Positions 1 through 9,306 of a DNA stretch of 64,000 nucleotides are shown one piece after another (within the stretch, counting starts at the first letter, position 1; each line of letters opens with the position of its first letter). The notes beneath the pieces were generated by a model. That model was not told where the DNA came from, ran no database searches, and saw only the letters and a list, made by a program, of their open reading frames with translations. The stretch is taken from positions 372,001 to 436,000 of the forward strand of contig NZ_JAMZDX010000003.1 of the NCBI RefSeq assembly GCF_024172095.1, in the 5' to 3' direction. A program made the position numbers and the translations under genes. The DNA is from Kitasatospora cinereorecta (GTDB lineage Bacteria; Actinomycetota; Actinomycetes; Streptomycetales; Streptomycetaceae).

Positions 1-3000
1 CCTCGTACGTCCGCGCCGGCTACCCGACGGGCATCGCGTACGGCCAGCGCCTCCCGGAGCAGATCGCCGCGAAGGGCGCCGCGAAGCCCGCCGCCAAGGT
101 GCAGTTCTCGGTCTCCGAGCGCTGCCTGCCGAACGGGACGATCACCTGCTCGGACGCCCAGCGGACCACCGCCAACCAGGCGTCCTGGCCCGATGTGCCG
201 CTCGACCTGGTGTGCGCCGCGAGCGGCACCTGCACCAACTACAGCCCGTCCTTCTTCTCCACCAAGCGGCTCACCGGCGTCTCCACCCAGGTGCTGGTCG
301 ACGGCGCCTACCGGACCGTCGACAGCTGGGAGTTGAAGCACTCCTTCCCGACGCCGGGCGACGGCACCAAGCCGGCGCTGTGGCTGGCCTCCGTCCAGCA
401 CACCGGCAGCAACGGGCAGAGCGGCGTGGCGCTGCCGGCGGTGTCGTTCACCGCGCGGGAGCTGCCGAACCGGGTGGACGGCCTGACCCCGGCGCAGCCG
501 GCGTTCAACCGCCCGCGGATCCAGCAGATCACCACCGAGACCGGCGGCCAGATCAACGTGGTCTACGCCGACCCGGAGTGCTCCCGGGTGGCCGGCCGCA
601 TGCCGTCCGCCGAGGACGCCAACACCATGGCCTGCATGCCGGTCCACTGGTACCTGCCCGGACAGTCGGCCACCGACCCGGTGAAGGACTGGTTCAACAA
701 GTACCTGGTCACCTCGGTCACCGAGCAGGACGCCGTGACCGGCACCGCGCTCACCAAGAGCACCGACTACAGCTACGGCGGCGGCGCGGCCTGGCACCGC
801 AACGACAACGAGTTCACCGACCCCAAGCTGCGCACCTGGGACGGCTTCCGCGGCTACCGGACGGTCACCACGACCACCGGCAGCGGCAACAGCGGCGAGG
901 CGCCCAGGACCCAGCAGGTCGTCACCTACCTGCGCGGCATGGACGGCGACTACAAGGCCGACGGCTCCCGCCGCGCGGTCACCGACACGACCCCGCTCGG
1001 GGCGACGGTGACCGACTCCGACTGGCTGGCGGGCGCGCTCACCGGCACCGAGTCGTACGACCGGGCCGGCGGCAAGGTCGTCGCCGTCCAGGGCGCCTCC
1101 TCGGGGAACCAGCAGGTCACCGCCACGCACAAGCAGTCCGGCGGGATGCCCGACCTGGTCGCCCGCTACGCCGCGGCGACCGGCACCAACACCGGCAAGC
1201 AGCTGCTGGCCGACGGCTCGTGGCGGACGGTCACCTCCTCCGGGACCAGCGACCCGGCCAACGGCAACCGGCAGACGCAGGTCGCCGACCAGGGCGACGG
1301 CACCGCCGCGACCCCGCCGGTCTGCACCACCACCAGCTACGCGAGCGCCACCAACCCGATGCTGCTCGCGCTGGTCAGTGAGAAGAAGGTGGTCGCCGGT
1401 CCGTGCGGTACCGCCGCGACCGCGGCCACCACGCTCTCCGACGTCCGCACCCTCTACGACGGCAAGCCCTTCGGCCAGGCCGGCGACGTCGGGGAGCCGA
1501 CCGGCTGGCAGACCCTGGACCACTTCGACGCGGCGGGTGCGCCGGTCTACGTGAGCACCGGCCGGGTGACCTCCTCGGACGTGTACGGCCGCACGCTGGC
1601 GACCGCCGACTCCGACGGCTCCACCTACGACGCGGCCGGCAACCAGCTGTCCGGGGCCACCCTGACCGCCACCACCGCGACCACCGCGTACACTCCGGCG
1701 ACCGGGGCGCTGGCGACCAAGGTCACCCAGTACGGCGCGATGGGCCCGTCCTGGTCGACCACGGTCACCCAGGACCCGGGCCGCGGCCTGCCGCTGACCA
1801 CCTCGGACATCAACGGCCACACCACCACCCAGCAGTACGACGCGCTGGGCCGGCTCACCGCCGTCTGGCGCTCCAGCCGCGCCACCTCGCTCAGCCCCTC
1901 GCTGAAGTTCGGCTACGCGATCAACGGCGTCAGCGCGCCGTCGGTGGTCACCACCGAGTCGCTGCTGGAGGACAACACCTACGCGAGGAAGACCGAGCTG
2001 TACGACGGTCTGGGCCGGCTGCGGCAGACCCAGACCTCGCCGGCCACCGGCGGCGCCGGACGGCTGATCACCGACGCGGTGGTGGACTCGCACGGCTGGA
2101 CGGTCAAGTCCTCCGCCGCGTACTACGAGGCCACCACCCAGCCGAACGGGACGGTCTTCGCCCCGCAGGACTCGCAGGTCCCGGCGCAGACCTGGACCAC
2201 CTACGACGGCCTGGGCCGGCCGGTGACCAGCGCGTTCGTCTCGTACGGGCAGCAGCAGTGGGCCACCACCACCGCGTACCCGGGCGCCGACCGGACCGAC
2301 GTCACCCCGCCGCAGGGCGCCACGCCCACCAGCACCGTGACCGACGCCCGCGGCCGGACCGTCCAGCTGTGGCAGTACCACGGTGCGACCGCCACCGGCC
2401 GGCCGGCCGACGCGGACGTCACCTCGTACGCGTTCACCGCAGCCGGACAGCCCGCCTCGCGGACCGACGCCGCGGGCAACACCTGGTCGTCGGCCTACGA
2501 CGTCCGCGGCCGGCTCACCAGCAGCCAGGACCCGGACAGCGGGCTCACCTCGTACACCTACGACGCGGAGTCCCGTCCGGCGAGCATCACCGGGGCGAAG
2601 GGCGACACGCTGCTCTTCACCTACGACCTGCTCGGCCGCCGGACCGGCAGCTACAGCGGGAGCATCGCCCCGGCGAACCAGCTGGCCGCCTGGAGCTACG
2701 ACACGGTGGCCAAGGGCCAGCCGGCCTCCTCGACCCGTTACACGGGCGGCGCCGCCGGCTCCGCGTACACCCAGACGGTGACGGGCTACGACGCGGAGTA
2801 CCGGCCGCTCGGGGTGAGCGTGACGATCCCGGCCGCCGAGGGCGCGCTGGCTGGCACGTACACCACCGCCAACCAGTACTCGCCGATCCTCGGCTCGCTG
2901 ACCCACACCGACCTGCCCGCAGTGGGCGGCCTGCCCGCCGAGGGCGTCGACTACCTGTACTCCAACACCGGTCTGATGATCGCCTCCGGCGGCAACTCGA

Positions 3001-5633
3001 CCCTGGTCACCGACGTGCAGTACGACGCGCTCGGCCGGCCGACCCGCACCACCGTGGGCGACTGGGGCAACCAGGTGGTCTCGACCCAGCAATACGACTG
3101 GGCGACCGCGCGGGTGGTGAACTCCTTCCTCGACCGGCAGACCGGCACCACCTCGCTGGACCAGGTCGGCTACACCTACAACCCGGCCGGCCGGATCACC
3201 TCGATCAGCGACCGGCAGGACGGCGGCGCCACCGACACCCAGTGCTTCACCGCCGACCACCTCGGGCGGCTGACCAACGCCTGGACCGACACCGCGGGCA
3301 CCGGCACCGCCGCGGCCCCGTCCGTCCCCGGCATCGGCGGCTGCCGTAACGCCGGCGGCCCGGCGGCCGGCTCGGTCGGCGGCCCGTCCCCGTACTGGCA
3401 GAGCTACGGCTACGACCTCACCGGCAACCGGACCTCCCTGGTCCAGCACGACCTCGGCGGCAACAGCGCCAAGGACGTGACCACCACCCAGACCTTCGGT
3501 GCGCCGAAGTCGGTCAACACGCCGACCACCGCCCCGAACACCGGCGGTGGCACGGGCGGTCCGCACGCCCTGCTCGGCACCTCCACCACCGGGCCCGCCG
3601 GCACCACCGCCACGGCCTACCAGTACGACGCCGCGGGCAACACCACGGCGATCACCGACACCACCGGCACCACCAACCTGACCTGGGGCGTCGACGGCCA
3701 GCTGGCCTCGCTCGCCCGGACCGGCCAGGCCGGCGGCACCTCGTACCTGTACGACGCCGACGGCGCGCAGCTGATCCGCCGCGACCCGGGCACCACCACG
3801 CTCGACCTGGGCGTCGACGAGCTGACGCTGGACACCGCCTCCGGGTCGCTCTCCGACCTGCGGACCTACCCGGCGCCGGGGGGTCTGAGCGTCAGCCGGG
3901 TCACCGCGGCCACCGGCGGCGGCAAGCTGGTCTACCAGGCGGCGGACCAGCACGGCACCAACGGCGTGCAGATCGACACCGACGCCGCGCAGACGGTCAC
4001 CCGTCGGCCGACCGACCCGTTCGGCAACCCGCGCGGCACCCAGCCCGCGGCCGGCAGCTGGTCCGGTGACAAGGGCTTCGTCGGCGGCACCAAGGACGAC
4101 GCCACCGGGCTGACCAACCTCGGCGCGCGCGAGTACGACCCGGTGCACGGGCGGTTCCTCAACCCGGATCCGATCGTCAACCCGTCCGAGCCGCAGCAGT
4201 GGAACGCCTACGCGTACAGCAACAACAACCCGATCGACTACAGCGACCCGTCCGGCCTCAGCTGGAAGAGCTGGCTGCACAAGGCCGGCAACGCCATCGG
4301 CGCCACCGCGAGCGGCTACTACCACGCCGCCGTCGACGAGGTCTCCCAGATGGCCGAGGGCTGGGACCGGCTGACCGGCGACACCGAGGGGGCGGACCGG
4401 CTGAAGTACGAGCGGGAGAACCCGCACAGCTTCATGAACGGCACCACCATGCTGAAGAACCTCGGTGGTGACATCGACGGCCCGCAGACCAAGAGCCGCT
4501 GGTACAAGCTCGGCGGCTGGCTGGAGTCGGTCTTCGGGCCGGTCCCGATGCCGAGCCCCGCGAGCGTGGAGACCGGCGCGGTCCGCACCGCCGAGAAGGT
4601 GCTGATCAAGGGCGCCACGAAGGGGGCCACCAAGAAGCTGACCGGCGCGCTGACCCGGCTGGCCGAGAAGGTCACCGGCAAGTGCCTGCACAGCTTCCCG
4701 GCCGACACCCGGGTGCTGATGGCCGACGGCAGCGCCAAGCCGATCGGCGCGGTTCGCATCGGCGACGAGGTCGCCACCGCAGGACCGGTGACCGGCGAGC
4801 ACACCGCCCGCCCGGTGACCGACACCATCACCACGCCGGACGACCGTCAGTTCACCCGACTCACCGTCAGCACCGGTACGGGCGAGCGGTCCACGCTGAC
4901 CGTGACCGCGCACCACCCGTTCTGGGACGCCACCACCGGGCGCTGGACCGACGCCGCCGACCTGCGGGCCGGCGACCACCTCGCCACCCCCGACGGCTCG
5001 GACGTCACGGTGACCGCGGTCGACAACTACACCACCGCGCCGACCGAGGCCCACGACCTCACCGTCGCCGACCTGCACACCTACTACGTGCTGGCCGGCG
5101 GGACGCCGGTGCTCGTGCACAACTGCGAGATCACCAACCTGGCGGCCCACGGCGAGCAGCCGAAGTGCACCATCAGCTCGGTCTGCGAGCACATCGTCCT
5201 GGGCATCAAGGACCGCGACAACAACATCGGGGACTTCGCCACGGGCAAGGGTGCCCACACCTTCAACGGCGACCCCTGGGGCGGCCACGACGTCTCGTAC
5301 AACGGGCCGATGTGGATGGCGGGCGTGGAACAGACGGTCAGCAACCCCGGGACCAGGATCTCCATCGTGCTGGACGGGATGGAGGGGAGCACCGCCATCG
5401 AGAAGTTCGTCAACGCCTACAAGCGCGGAATGATCGGCGGCAAGGCGGCCGCGCCACAGAGCGGCAGCGGCACCAACTGGGAGATGTCGGTGGTCGGCCG
5501 CGCGGTCCGGATGGGTGACCGCGACTGGTTGCAGAACATGGACTTCTACCTCAACGGAGCGAAGGTGAACGGCGAGATGAAGGAACCGGACTGGGCGACC
5601 ATCACCCCCGGACTGAAGGGCTACAAGGGATGA
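1..5633 (+). CDS. RHS/YD-repeat polymorphic toxin with Hint and C-terminal toxin domain (5' partial)
   Basis: The reading frame (codons from base 3) is open to the left edge, so the N-terminus lies outside the window. Many YD-type repeats (forms such as YDALGRL, YDAAGN) run from about 1.5 to 4.1 kb. They end in the RHS core signature REYDPVHGRFLNPDP near 4130-4180. A Hint-type autoprocessing domain follows at 4683-5123: first Cys in KCLHSFPADTRVL, last motif VLVHN. The remaining ~169 residues from Cys at 5124 form the variable C-terminal toxin. They contain HIVLGIKDR, GTRISIVLDGM and NWEMSVVG blocks that recall polymorphic toxin type 27 from memory; that family call is tentative. Such proteins are exported and release the toxin tip into neighbouring cells. 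The stop overlaps the next start, which points to a cognate immunity gene. Confidence 0.9.
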   Translation, partial: SYVRAGYPTGIAYGQRLPEQIAAKGAAKPAAKVQFSVSERCLPNGTITCSDAQRTTANQASWPDVPLDLVCAASGTCTNYSPSFFSTKRLTGVSTQVLVDGAYRTVDSWELKHSFPTPGDGTKPALWLASVQHTGSNGQSGVALPAVSFTARELPNRVDGLTPAQPAFNRPRIQQITTETGGQINVVYADPECSRVAGRMPSAEDANTMACMPVHWYLPGQSATDPVKDWFNKYLVTSVTEQDAVTGTALTKSTDYSYGGGAAWHRNDNEFTDPKLRTWDGFRGYRTVTTTTGSGNSGEAPRTQQVVTYLRGMDGDYKADGSRRAVTDTTPLGATVTDSDWLAGALTGTESYDRAGGKVVAVQGASSGNQQVTATHKQSGGMPDLVARYAAATGTNTGKQLLADGSWRTVTSSGTSDPANGNRQTQVADQGDGTAATPPVCTTTSYASATNPMLLALVSEKKVVAGPCGTAATAATTLSDVRTLYDGKPFGQAGDVGEPTGWQTLDHFDAAGAPVYVSTGRVTSSDVYGRTLATADSDGSTYDAAGNQLSGATLTATTATTAYTPATGALATKVTQYGAMGPSWSTTVTQDPGRGLPLTTSDINGHTTTQQYDALGRLTAVWRSSRATSLSPSLKFGYAINGVSAPSVVTTESLLEDNTYARKTELYDGLGRLRQTQTSPATGGAGRLITDAVVDSHGWTVKSSAAYYEATTQPNGTVFAPQDSQVPAQTWTTYDGLGRPVTSAFVSYGQQQWATTTAYPGADRTDVTPPQGATPTSTVTDARGRTVQLWQYHGATATGRPADADVTSYAFTAAGQPASRTDAAGNTWSSAYDVRGRLTSSQDPDSGLTSYTYDAESRPASITGAKGDTLLFTYDLLGRRTGSYSGSIAPANQLAAWSYDTVAKGQPASSTRYTGGAAGSAYTQTVTGYDAEYRPLGVSVTIPAAEGALAGTYTTANQYSPILGSLTHTDLPAVGGLPAEGVDYLYSNTGLMIASGGNSTLVTDVQYDALGRPTRTTVGDWGNQVVSTQQYDWATARVVNSFLDRQTGTTSLDQVGYTYNPAGRITSISDRQDGGATDTQCFTADHLGRLTNAWTDTAGTGTAAAPSVPGIGGCRNAGGPAAGSVGGPSPYWQSYGYDLTGNRTSLVQHDLGGNSAKDVTTTQTFGAPKSVNTPTTAPNTGGGTGGPHALLGTSTTGPAGTTATAYQYDAAGNTTAITDTTGTTNLTWGVDGQLASLARTGQAGGTSYLYDADGAQLIRRDPGTTTLDLGVDELTLDTASGSLSDLRTYPAPGGLSVSRVTAATGGGKLVYQAADQHGTNGVQIDTDAAQTVTRRPTDPFGNPRGTQPAAGSWSGDKGFVGGTKDDATGLTNLGAREYDPVHGRFLNPDPIVNPSEPQQWNAYAYSNNNPIDYSDPSGLSWKSWLHKAGNAIGATASGYYHAAVDEVSQMAEGWDRLTGDTEGADRLKYERENPHSFMNGTTMLKNLGGDIDGPQTKSRWYKLGGWLESVFGPVPMPSPASVETGAVRTAEKVLIKGATKGATKKLTGALTRLAEKVTGKCLHSFPADTRVLMADGSAKPIGAVRIGDEVATAGPVTGEHTARPVTDTITTPDDRQFTRLTVSTGTGERSTLTVTAHHPFWDATTGRWTDAADLRAGDHLATPDGSDVTVTAVDNYTTAPTEAHDLTVADLHTYYVLAGGTPVLVHNCEITNLAAHGEQPKCTISSVCEHIVLGIKDRDNNIGDFATGKGAHTFNGDPWGGHDVSYNGPMWMAGVEQTVSNPGTRISIVLDGMEGSTAIEKFVNAYKRGMIGGKAAAPQSGSGTNWEMSVVGRAVRMGDRDWLQNMDFYLNGAKVNGEMKEPDWATITPGLKGYKG

Positions 5634-6034
5634 CCGCGAGCTGGCCGGACCGCGATTTCCAGCTGTGGTGGGTGGGGTCGCACAGCACCCTGCGGCTGCA
5701 GAGCAACCCCGTACCCGACTCCGATCCGCCGGTGACCACCCGGATCGAGATCGAGTTCGGGCACGTCCGGGCGCTGTTCATCCGGCCGGTGGCGGCGGGG
5801 CTGACCGTCTCGCACGCCACCGCCGCCGAGGGCGCCGAGCTGTGCGGGCGGTACGGGCTGGATCCGGACTGGGCGGGCTCGGTGTACCTGCTGCGCTCGG
5901 CGGACTGGGAGGGCTTCGTGGTGTCCTCGACGCCGACCTGGCGCGAGGCGGAGCGGAAGTACTACGAGCCCTCGCTGTTCACTCCGGGTGAGGAGGGGCC
6001 GCCGCCGGCGGACCTCGTGACCGGGTCGGTCTGA
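5630..6034 (+). CDS. Candidate immunity protein for the RHS toxin
   Basis: A 134-residue protein whose ATG overlaps the toxin stop by four bases (ATGA), so translation is probably coupled. It has no signal peptide and no membrane segment, as expected for a cytoplasmic immunity protein. It is acidic and rich in Trp and Tyr, with blocks such as FQLWWVGSHSTLRL and SVYLLRSADWEGFVVS. I do not recognise its family. The immunity role is inferred only from position: the last small gene after a polymorphic toxin tip, followed by a hairpin terminator. A binding or co-expression test with the 5124-5630 toxin domain would settle it. Confidence 0.7.
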   Translation: MTASWPDRDFQLWWVGSHSTLRLQSNPVPDSDPPVTTRIEIEFGHVRALFIRPVAAGLTVSHATAAEGAELCGRYGLDPDWAGSVYLLRSADWEGFVVSSTPTWREAERKYYEPSLFTPGEEGPPPADLVTGSV

Positions 6035-6051
6035 CCGGTCGGCAAAGGACG

Positions 6052-6086
6052 GGAGCCGCGTTCGGACACAGGTCCGGCGCGGCTCC
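6052..6086 (+). terminator. Terminator after toxin/immunity operon
   Basis: Perfect 9-bp outer stem GGAGCCGCG (6052-6060) / CGCGGCTCC (6078-6086), with an inner stem CGGAC/GTCCG in between. It lies 18 bases past the immunity stop. There is no T-run, as is usual for streptomycete terminators. Confidence 0.6.
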
Positions 6087-6231
6087 TCGTCGTTGCGGAA
6101 AGGGTCGGCGTAGGGTGGTGATCCGATACCACTGGGTAGTGACATCGGGTTGAACAAGTGTGACGCTATGTCCGGGTTTGACCCGGTGCCCGACCACATT
6201 TTGGTAACAACCCGGATGGCTCCGCAGGCCG

Positions 6232-6258
6232 TAATACAACCGTGTTCTACGCGCGTTA
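6232..6258 (+). promoter_or_regulatory. Putative -10 and nucleoside operator of the transporter operon
   Basis: TAATAC at 6232-6237 is a good -10 candidate, though no clear -35 was found. Ten bases downstream lies CTACGCGCGTTA (6247-6258), a 10/12 match to the palindrome CTACGCGCGTAG found before deoA, add, deoC and punA. Repressor binding here would block a transcript starting near 6244. The operator call rests on the shared motif; the -10 is a guess. Confidence 0.6.
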
Positions 6259-6307
6259 CGGTGGCGCTCGACCACGCCAAACGGGTGTGTGAGAAGGAGA
6301 AACTCCC

Positions 6308-7375
6308 TTGCGCCGTTCAATGAAGCTCGCCGCGGTGGTGCTCTCGAGCTCCCTGGGCATCGCCTCGCTCGCCGCTTGCGGCGCGAAGAGCACTGACAAC
6401 ACCTCCAGCTCCGCGTCCGCCGGCGCCTCGGGCTCCAGCCTGAAGGTCGGCATGGCGTACGACATCGGTGGCCGTGGCGACCAGTCGTTCAACGACTCCG
6501 CCGCCCGCGGTCTCGACAAGGCCAAGTCCGAGCTCGGTGCCTCCGTGTTCGAGGCCGAGGCCAAGACCGGTGAGGCCGAGACCGACAAGGAGCAGCGTCT
6601 GAAGGACCTGGTCTCCTCCGGTTACAACCCGGTCGTCGCCGTCGGCTTCGTCTACCAGGACGCGGTCAACAAGGTCGCCAAGGACAACCCGAACGTCAAG
6701 TTCGCGATCATCGACTCGGCCTCGCCCGACCAGCCGAACAACGTCACCTCGCTGACCTTCTCGGAGCAGGAGGGCTCGTACCTGGCCGGCGTCGCCGCCG
6801 CCAACAAGAGCACCGCCAAGCACGTCGGCTTCATCGGCGGTGTGCAGTCCGAGCTGATCAAGAAGTTCGAGGCCGGTTACACCGCGGGTGTCCACTCGGT
6901 CGACCCGAACATCAAGGTCGAGGTCACCTACCTCACCACCCCGCCGGACTTCAGCGGCTTCACCGACCCGGGCAAGGGCAAGCAGGCCGCCCAGGGCCAG
7001 CTCGACAAGGGCGCGGACGTCATCTACTCCGCCGCCGGCTCCTCCGGCAACGGCTCCATCGAGGCCGTCGCCACCGCCGGCAAGTGGGCCATCGGTGTCG
7101 ACTCCGACCAGGCCGCCCAGCCGGCCCTGGCGAAGTACAAGGACCACATCCTCACCTCGATGGTGAAGAACGTCGACGTCGCGGTGTTCAAGTACATCGA
7201 GGCGTACAAGAACGGCAACCCGATCACCGGTGTGAAGAACTTCGACCTGAAGGAGGGCGGCGTCTCGCTGGCCACCACGGGCGGTCACATCGACGACATC
7301 AAGGCGCAGCTGGACAAGGCCACCCAGGCGATCACCTCGGGTGCCACCAAGATCCCGACCGCGCCGCAGGGCTGA
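6308..7375 (+). CDS. BMP-family nucleoside ABC transporter substrate-binding lipoprotein
   Basis: A 355-residue extracytoplasmic binding protein of the basic membrane protein (BMP/PnrA/Med) family, which binds purine or pyrimidine nucleosides for an ABC importer. The signal peptide ends in a lipobox (SLAAC), so it is a lipoprotein. Family features seen include YDIGGRGDQSFND near the mature N-terminus, VVAVGFVYQDAV, FIGGVQSELIKKFEAG and GVDSDQA. The TTG start at 6308 is favoured because GGAG (6296-6299) lies 8 bases before it; an ATG at 6320 is in frame but too far from that site. It is first gene of an operon with the ATPase, two permeases and cdd, under the palindromic operator at 6247. Confidence 0.9.
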   Translation: MRRSMKLAAVVLSSSLGIASLAACGAKSTDNTSSSASAGASGSSLKVGMAYDIGGRGDQSFNDSAARGLDKAKSELGASVFEAEAKTGEAETDKEQRLKDLVSSGYNPVVAVGFVYQDAVNKVAKDNPNVKFAIIDSASPDQPNNVTSLTFSEQEGSYLAGVAAANKSTAKHVGFIGGVQSELIKKFEAGYTAGVHSVDPNIKVEVTYLTTPPDFSGFTDPGKGKQAAQGQLDKGADVIYSAAGSSGNGSIEAVATAGKWAIGVDSDQAAQPALAKYKDHILTSMVKNVDVAVFKYIEAYKNGNPITGVKNFDLKEGGVSLATTGGHIDDIKAQLDKATQAITSGATKIPTAPQG

Positions 7376-7435
7376 TCCAGCCCCGTGACCGCCGCCTCCT
7401 GCCGGGCGGCGGGAACGACTGACGAGAGTCGGGGA

Positions 7436-7477
7436 GGGGCCCGGACGGGTGCGCACCACGCGCACCCCCCGGGCCCC
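7436..7477 (+). terminator. Strong intercistronic hairpin between binding protein and ATPase genes
   Basis: GGGGCCCGG (7436-7444) pairs with CCGGGCCCC (7469-7477), and GGGTGCGC (7447-7454) pairs with GCGCACCC (7460-7467). The loop is five bases. This 17-bp GC-rich stem probably terminates most transcripts or protects their 3' end, giving more binding protein than transporter. It swallows the only upstream canonical start codon (GTG 7449) of the next gene. Confidence 0.75.
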
Positions 7478-9302
7478 ATCCCGTTCCCGTCCACCTGACC
7501 CCGAGCTTGGTCCCTCCCGCGCTGACCTCCCCCCGCAGCGCATCCTCCAGCGCAACGATGCGCCCGACGACCACGAGGAGATCGCCATCACCGGCTCCGA
7601 CCCCGCCCACAGCCCGGGCGGACTCCCCAGCGCGGGGACGGCGACAGCGGCCGTCGAACTGCGCGGCATCACCAAGCGCTTCCCCGGCGTGGTGGCCAAC
7701 CACGACATCGACATCACCGTCGAGCGCGGTACCGTGCACGCCCTGATGGGCGAGAACGGCGCCGGCAAGTCGACGCTGATGAAGATCCTCTACGGCATGC
7801 AGAAGCCGGACGAGGGCACCATCGCGATCAACGGCGAGCTGGTCGAGTTCTCCACCCCGGCCGACGCGATCGCCCGCGGCATCGGCATGGTGCACCAGCA
7901 CTTCATGCTGGCCGACAACCTCACCGTGACCGAGAACGTGGTGCTCGGCGGCGAGCAGCTCTACGGCATCGGCGCCAAGGCCAAGGCGAAGATCAAGGAG
8001 ATCTCCGACCAGTACGGCCTCGGGGTGCGCCCCGACGTCCTGGTCGAGGACCTCGGTGTCGCCGACCGCCAGCGCGTGGAGATCCTCAAGGTCCTCTACC
8101 GCGGCGCCAAGATCCTGATCCTGGACGAGCCGACCGCCGTCCTGGTCCCGCAGGAGGTCGACGCGCTCTTCGACAACCTCCGCGACCTCAAGGCCGAGGG
8201 CGTCACCGTCATCTTCATCTCGCACAAGCTGCACGAGGTGCTGTCGGTCGCCGACGCGATCAGCGTGATCCGCCGCGGCACCACGGTCGGCGACGCCGAC
8301 CCGCACACGGTCACCGCCCGCCAGCTGGCCGAGATGATGGTCGGCGCCGAGCTGCCCTCGCCGGAGACCCGCGAGTCCACCGTGACCGCCGACGAGATGC
8401 TGCGCGTCGAGGGCCTGCGGATCGCCAAGCCGGACGCCGAGGGCATCGAGCGCGTCGTCCTCGACGACATCTCGCTGACCATCCACAAGGGCGAGATCCT
8501 CGGCATCGCCGGTGTCGAGGGCAACGGCCAGGCCGAGCTGGTCGAGGCCATCATGGGCATGCTGCCGCTGGACGCCGGCGCGGTCACCCTGGACGGCGAG
8601 GACCTCACCCCGAAGCTGACCCGCGCCCGCCGCGAGGCCGGCATCGGCTACATCCCCGAGGACCGCCACCGGCACGGCCTGCTGCTGGAGGCCCCGCTCT
8701 GGGAGAACCGGATCCTCGGCCACGTCTCCGAGTCCCCGAACTCCAAGGGCTTCCTGCTCGACCCGGCCGGTGCGCGCCGGGACACCCAGCGGATCGTCGA
8801 GGAGTACGACGTCCGCACCCCCGGCATCGAGGTCACCGCGGCCTCCCTCTCCGGCGGCAACCAGCAGAAGCTGATCATCGGCCGCGAGATGAGCCACGAC
8901 CCCAAGCTGCTGATCGCCGCCCACCCGACCCGCGGTGTGGACGTCGGCGCGCAGGCGCAGATCTGGGAGCAGATCCGCTCCGCGCAGCGCGAGGGCCTCG
9001 CGGTGCTGCTGATCTCGGCCGACCTGGACGAGCTGATCGGCCTGTCCGACACCATCCGGGTGATCTACCGCGGCCGCCTGGTCGCCGACGCCGACCCGGC
9101 CACCGTCACCGCCGAGGACCTGGGCACCGCGATGACCGGTGCGGCCCGCGGCCACATCGAGTCCGACGCCGACGCCCTCGCCGAGGCGCAGGCCATCGCG
9201 GCGGAGGGCACCGAGGCCGCGGGCGACGCGGGCGACGGGCCCACCGCGGCCGCGAGCGACGAGCCCACCGACACCGCCGACGACCCGCAGGCGGGGGAGT
9301 AA
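7449..9302 (+). CDS. Nucleoside ABC transporter ATPase, two ABC domains (NupO/RbsA-like)
   Basis: Energises nucleoside uptake with the two following permeases. It carries two fused ATPase domains: the first has Walker A GENGAGKS, the second a degenerate P-loop GVEGNGQAEL and signature LSGGNQQK, as usual in the RbsA/YufO/NupO family. The 3' end is secure, the start is not. The only canonical start upstream of the conserved core is GTG 7449, but that lies in a strong hairpin. The following ~25 codons also have poor third-position GC. GAGGAG at 7575-7580 sits 6 bases before an in-frame ATC at 7587, which may be the true, unusual start and would give 571 residues. The acidic Ala/Asp-rich tail (~50 residues) is not part of the ATPase fold. 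Confidence 0.88.
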   Translation: MRTTRTPRAPSRSRPPDPELGPSRADLPPQRILQRNDAPDDHEEIAITGSDPAHSPGGLPSAGTATAAVELRGITKRFPGVVANHDIDITVERGTVHALMGENGAGKSTLMKILYGMQKPDEGTIAINGELVEFSTPADAIARGIGMVHQHFMLADNLTVTENVVLGGEQLYGIGAKAKAKIKEISDQYGLGVRPDVLVEDLGVADRQRVEILKVLYRGAKILILDEPTAVLVPQEVDALFDNLRDLKAEGVTVIFISHKLHEVLSVADAISVIRRGTTVGDADPHTVTARQLAEMMVGAELPSPETRESTVTADEMLRVEGLRIAKPDAEGIERVVLDDISLTIHKGEILGIAGVEGNGQAELVEAIMGMLPLDAGAVTLDGEDLTPKLTRARREAGIGYIPEDRHRHGLLLEAPLWENRILGHVSESPNSKGFLLDPAGARRDTQRIVEEYDVRTPGIEVTAASLSGGNQQKLIIGREMSHDPKLLIAAHPTRGVDVGAQAQIWEQIRSAQREGLAVLLISADLDELIGLSDTIRVIYRGRLVADADPATVTAEDLGTAMTGAARGHIESDADALAEAQAIAAEGTEAAGDAGDGPTAAASDEPTDTADDPQAGE

Positions 9303-9306
9303 CCAG

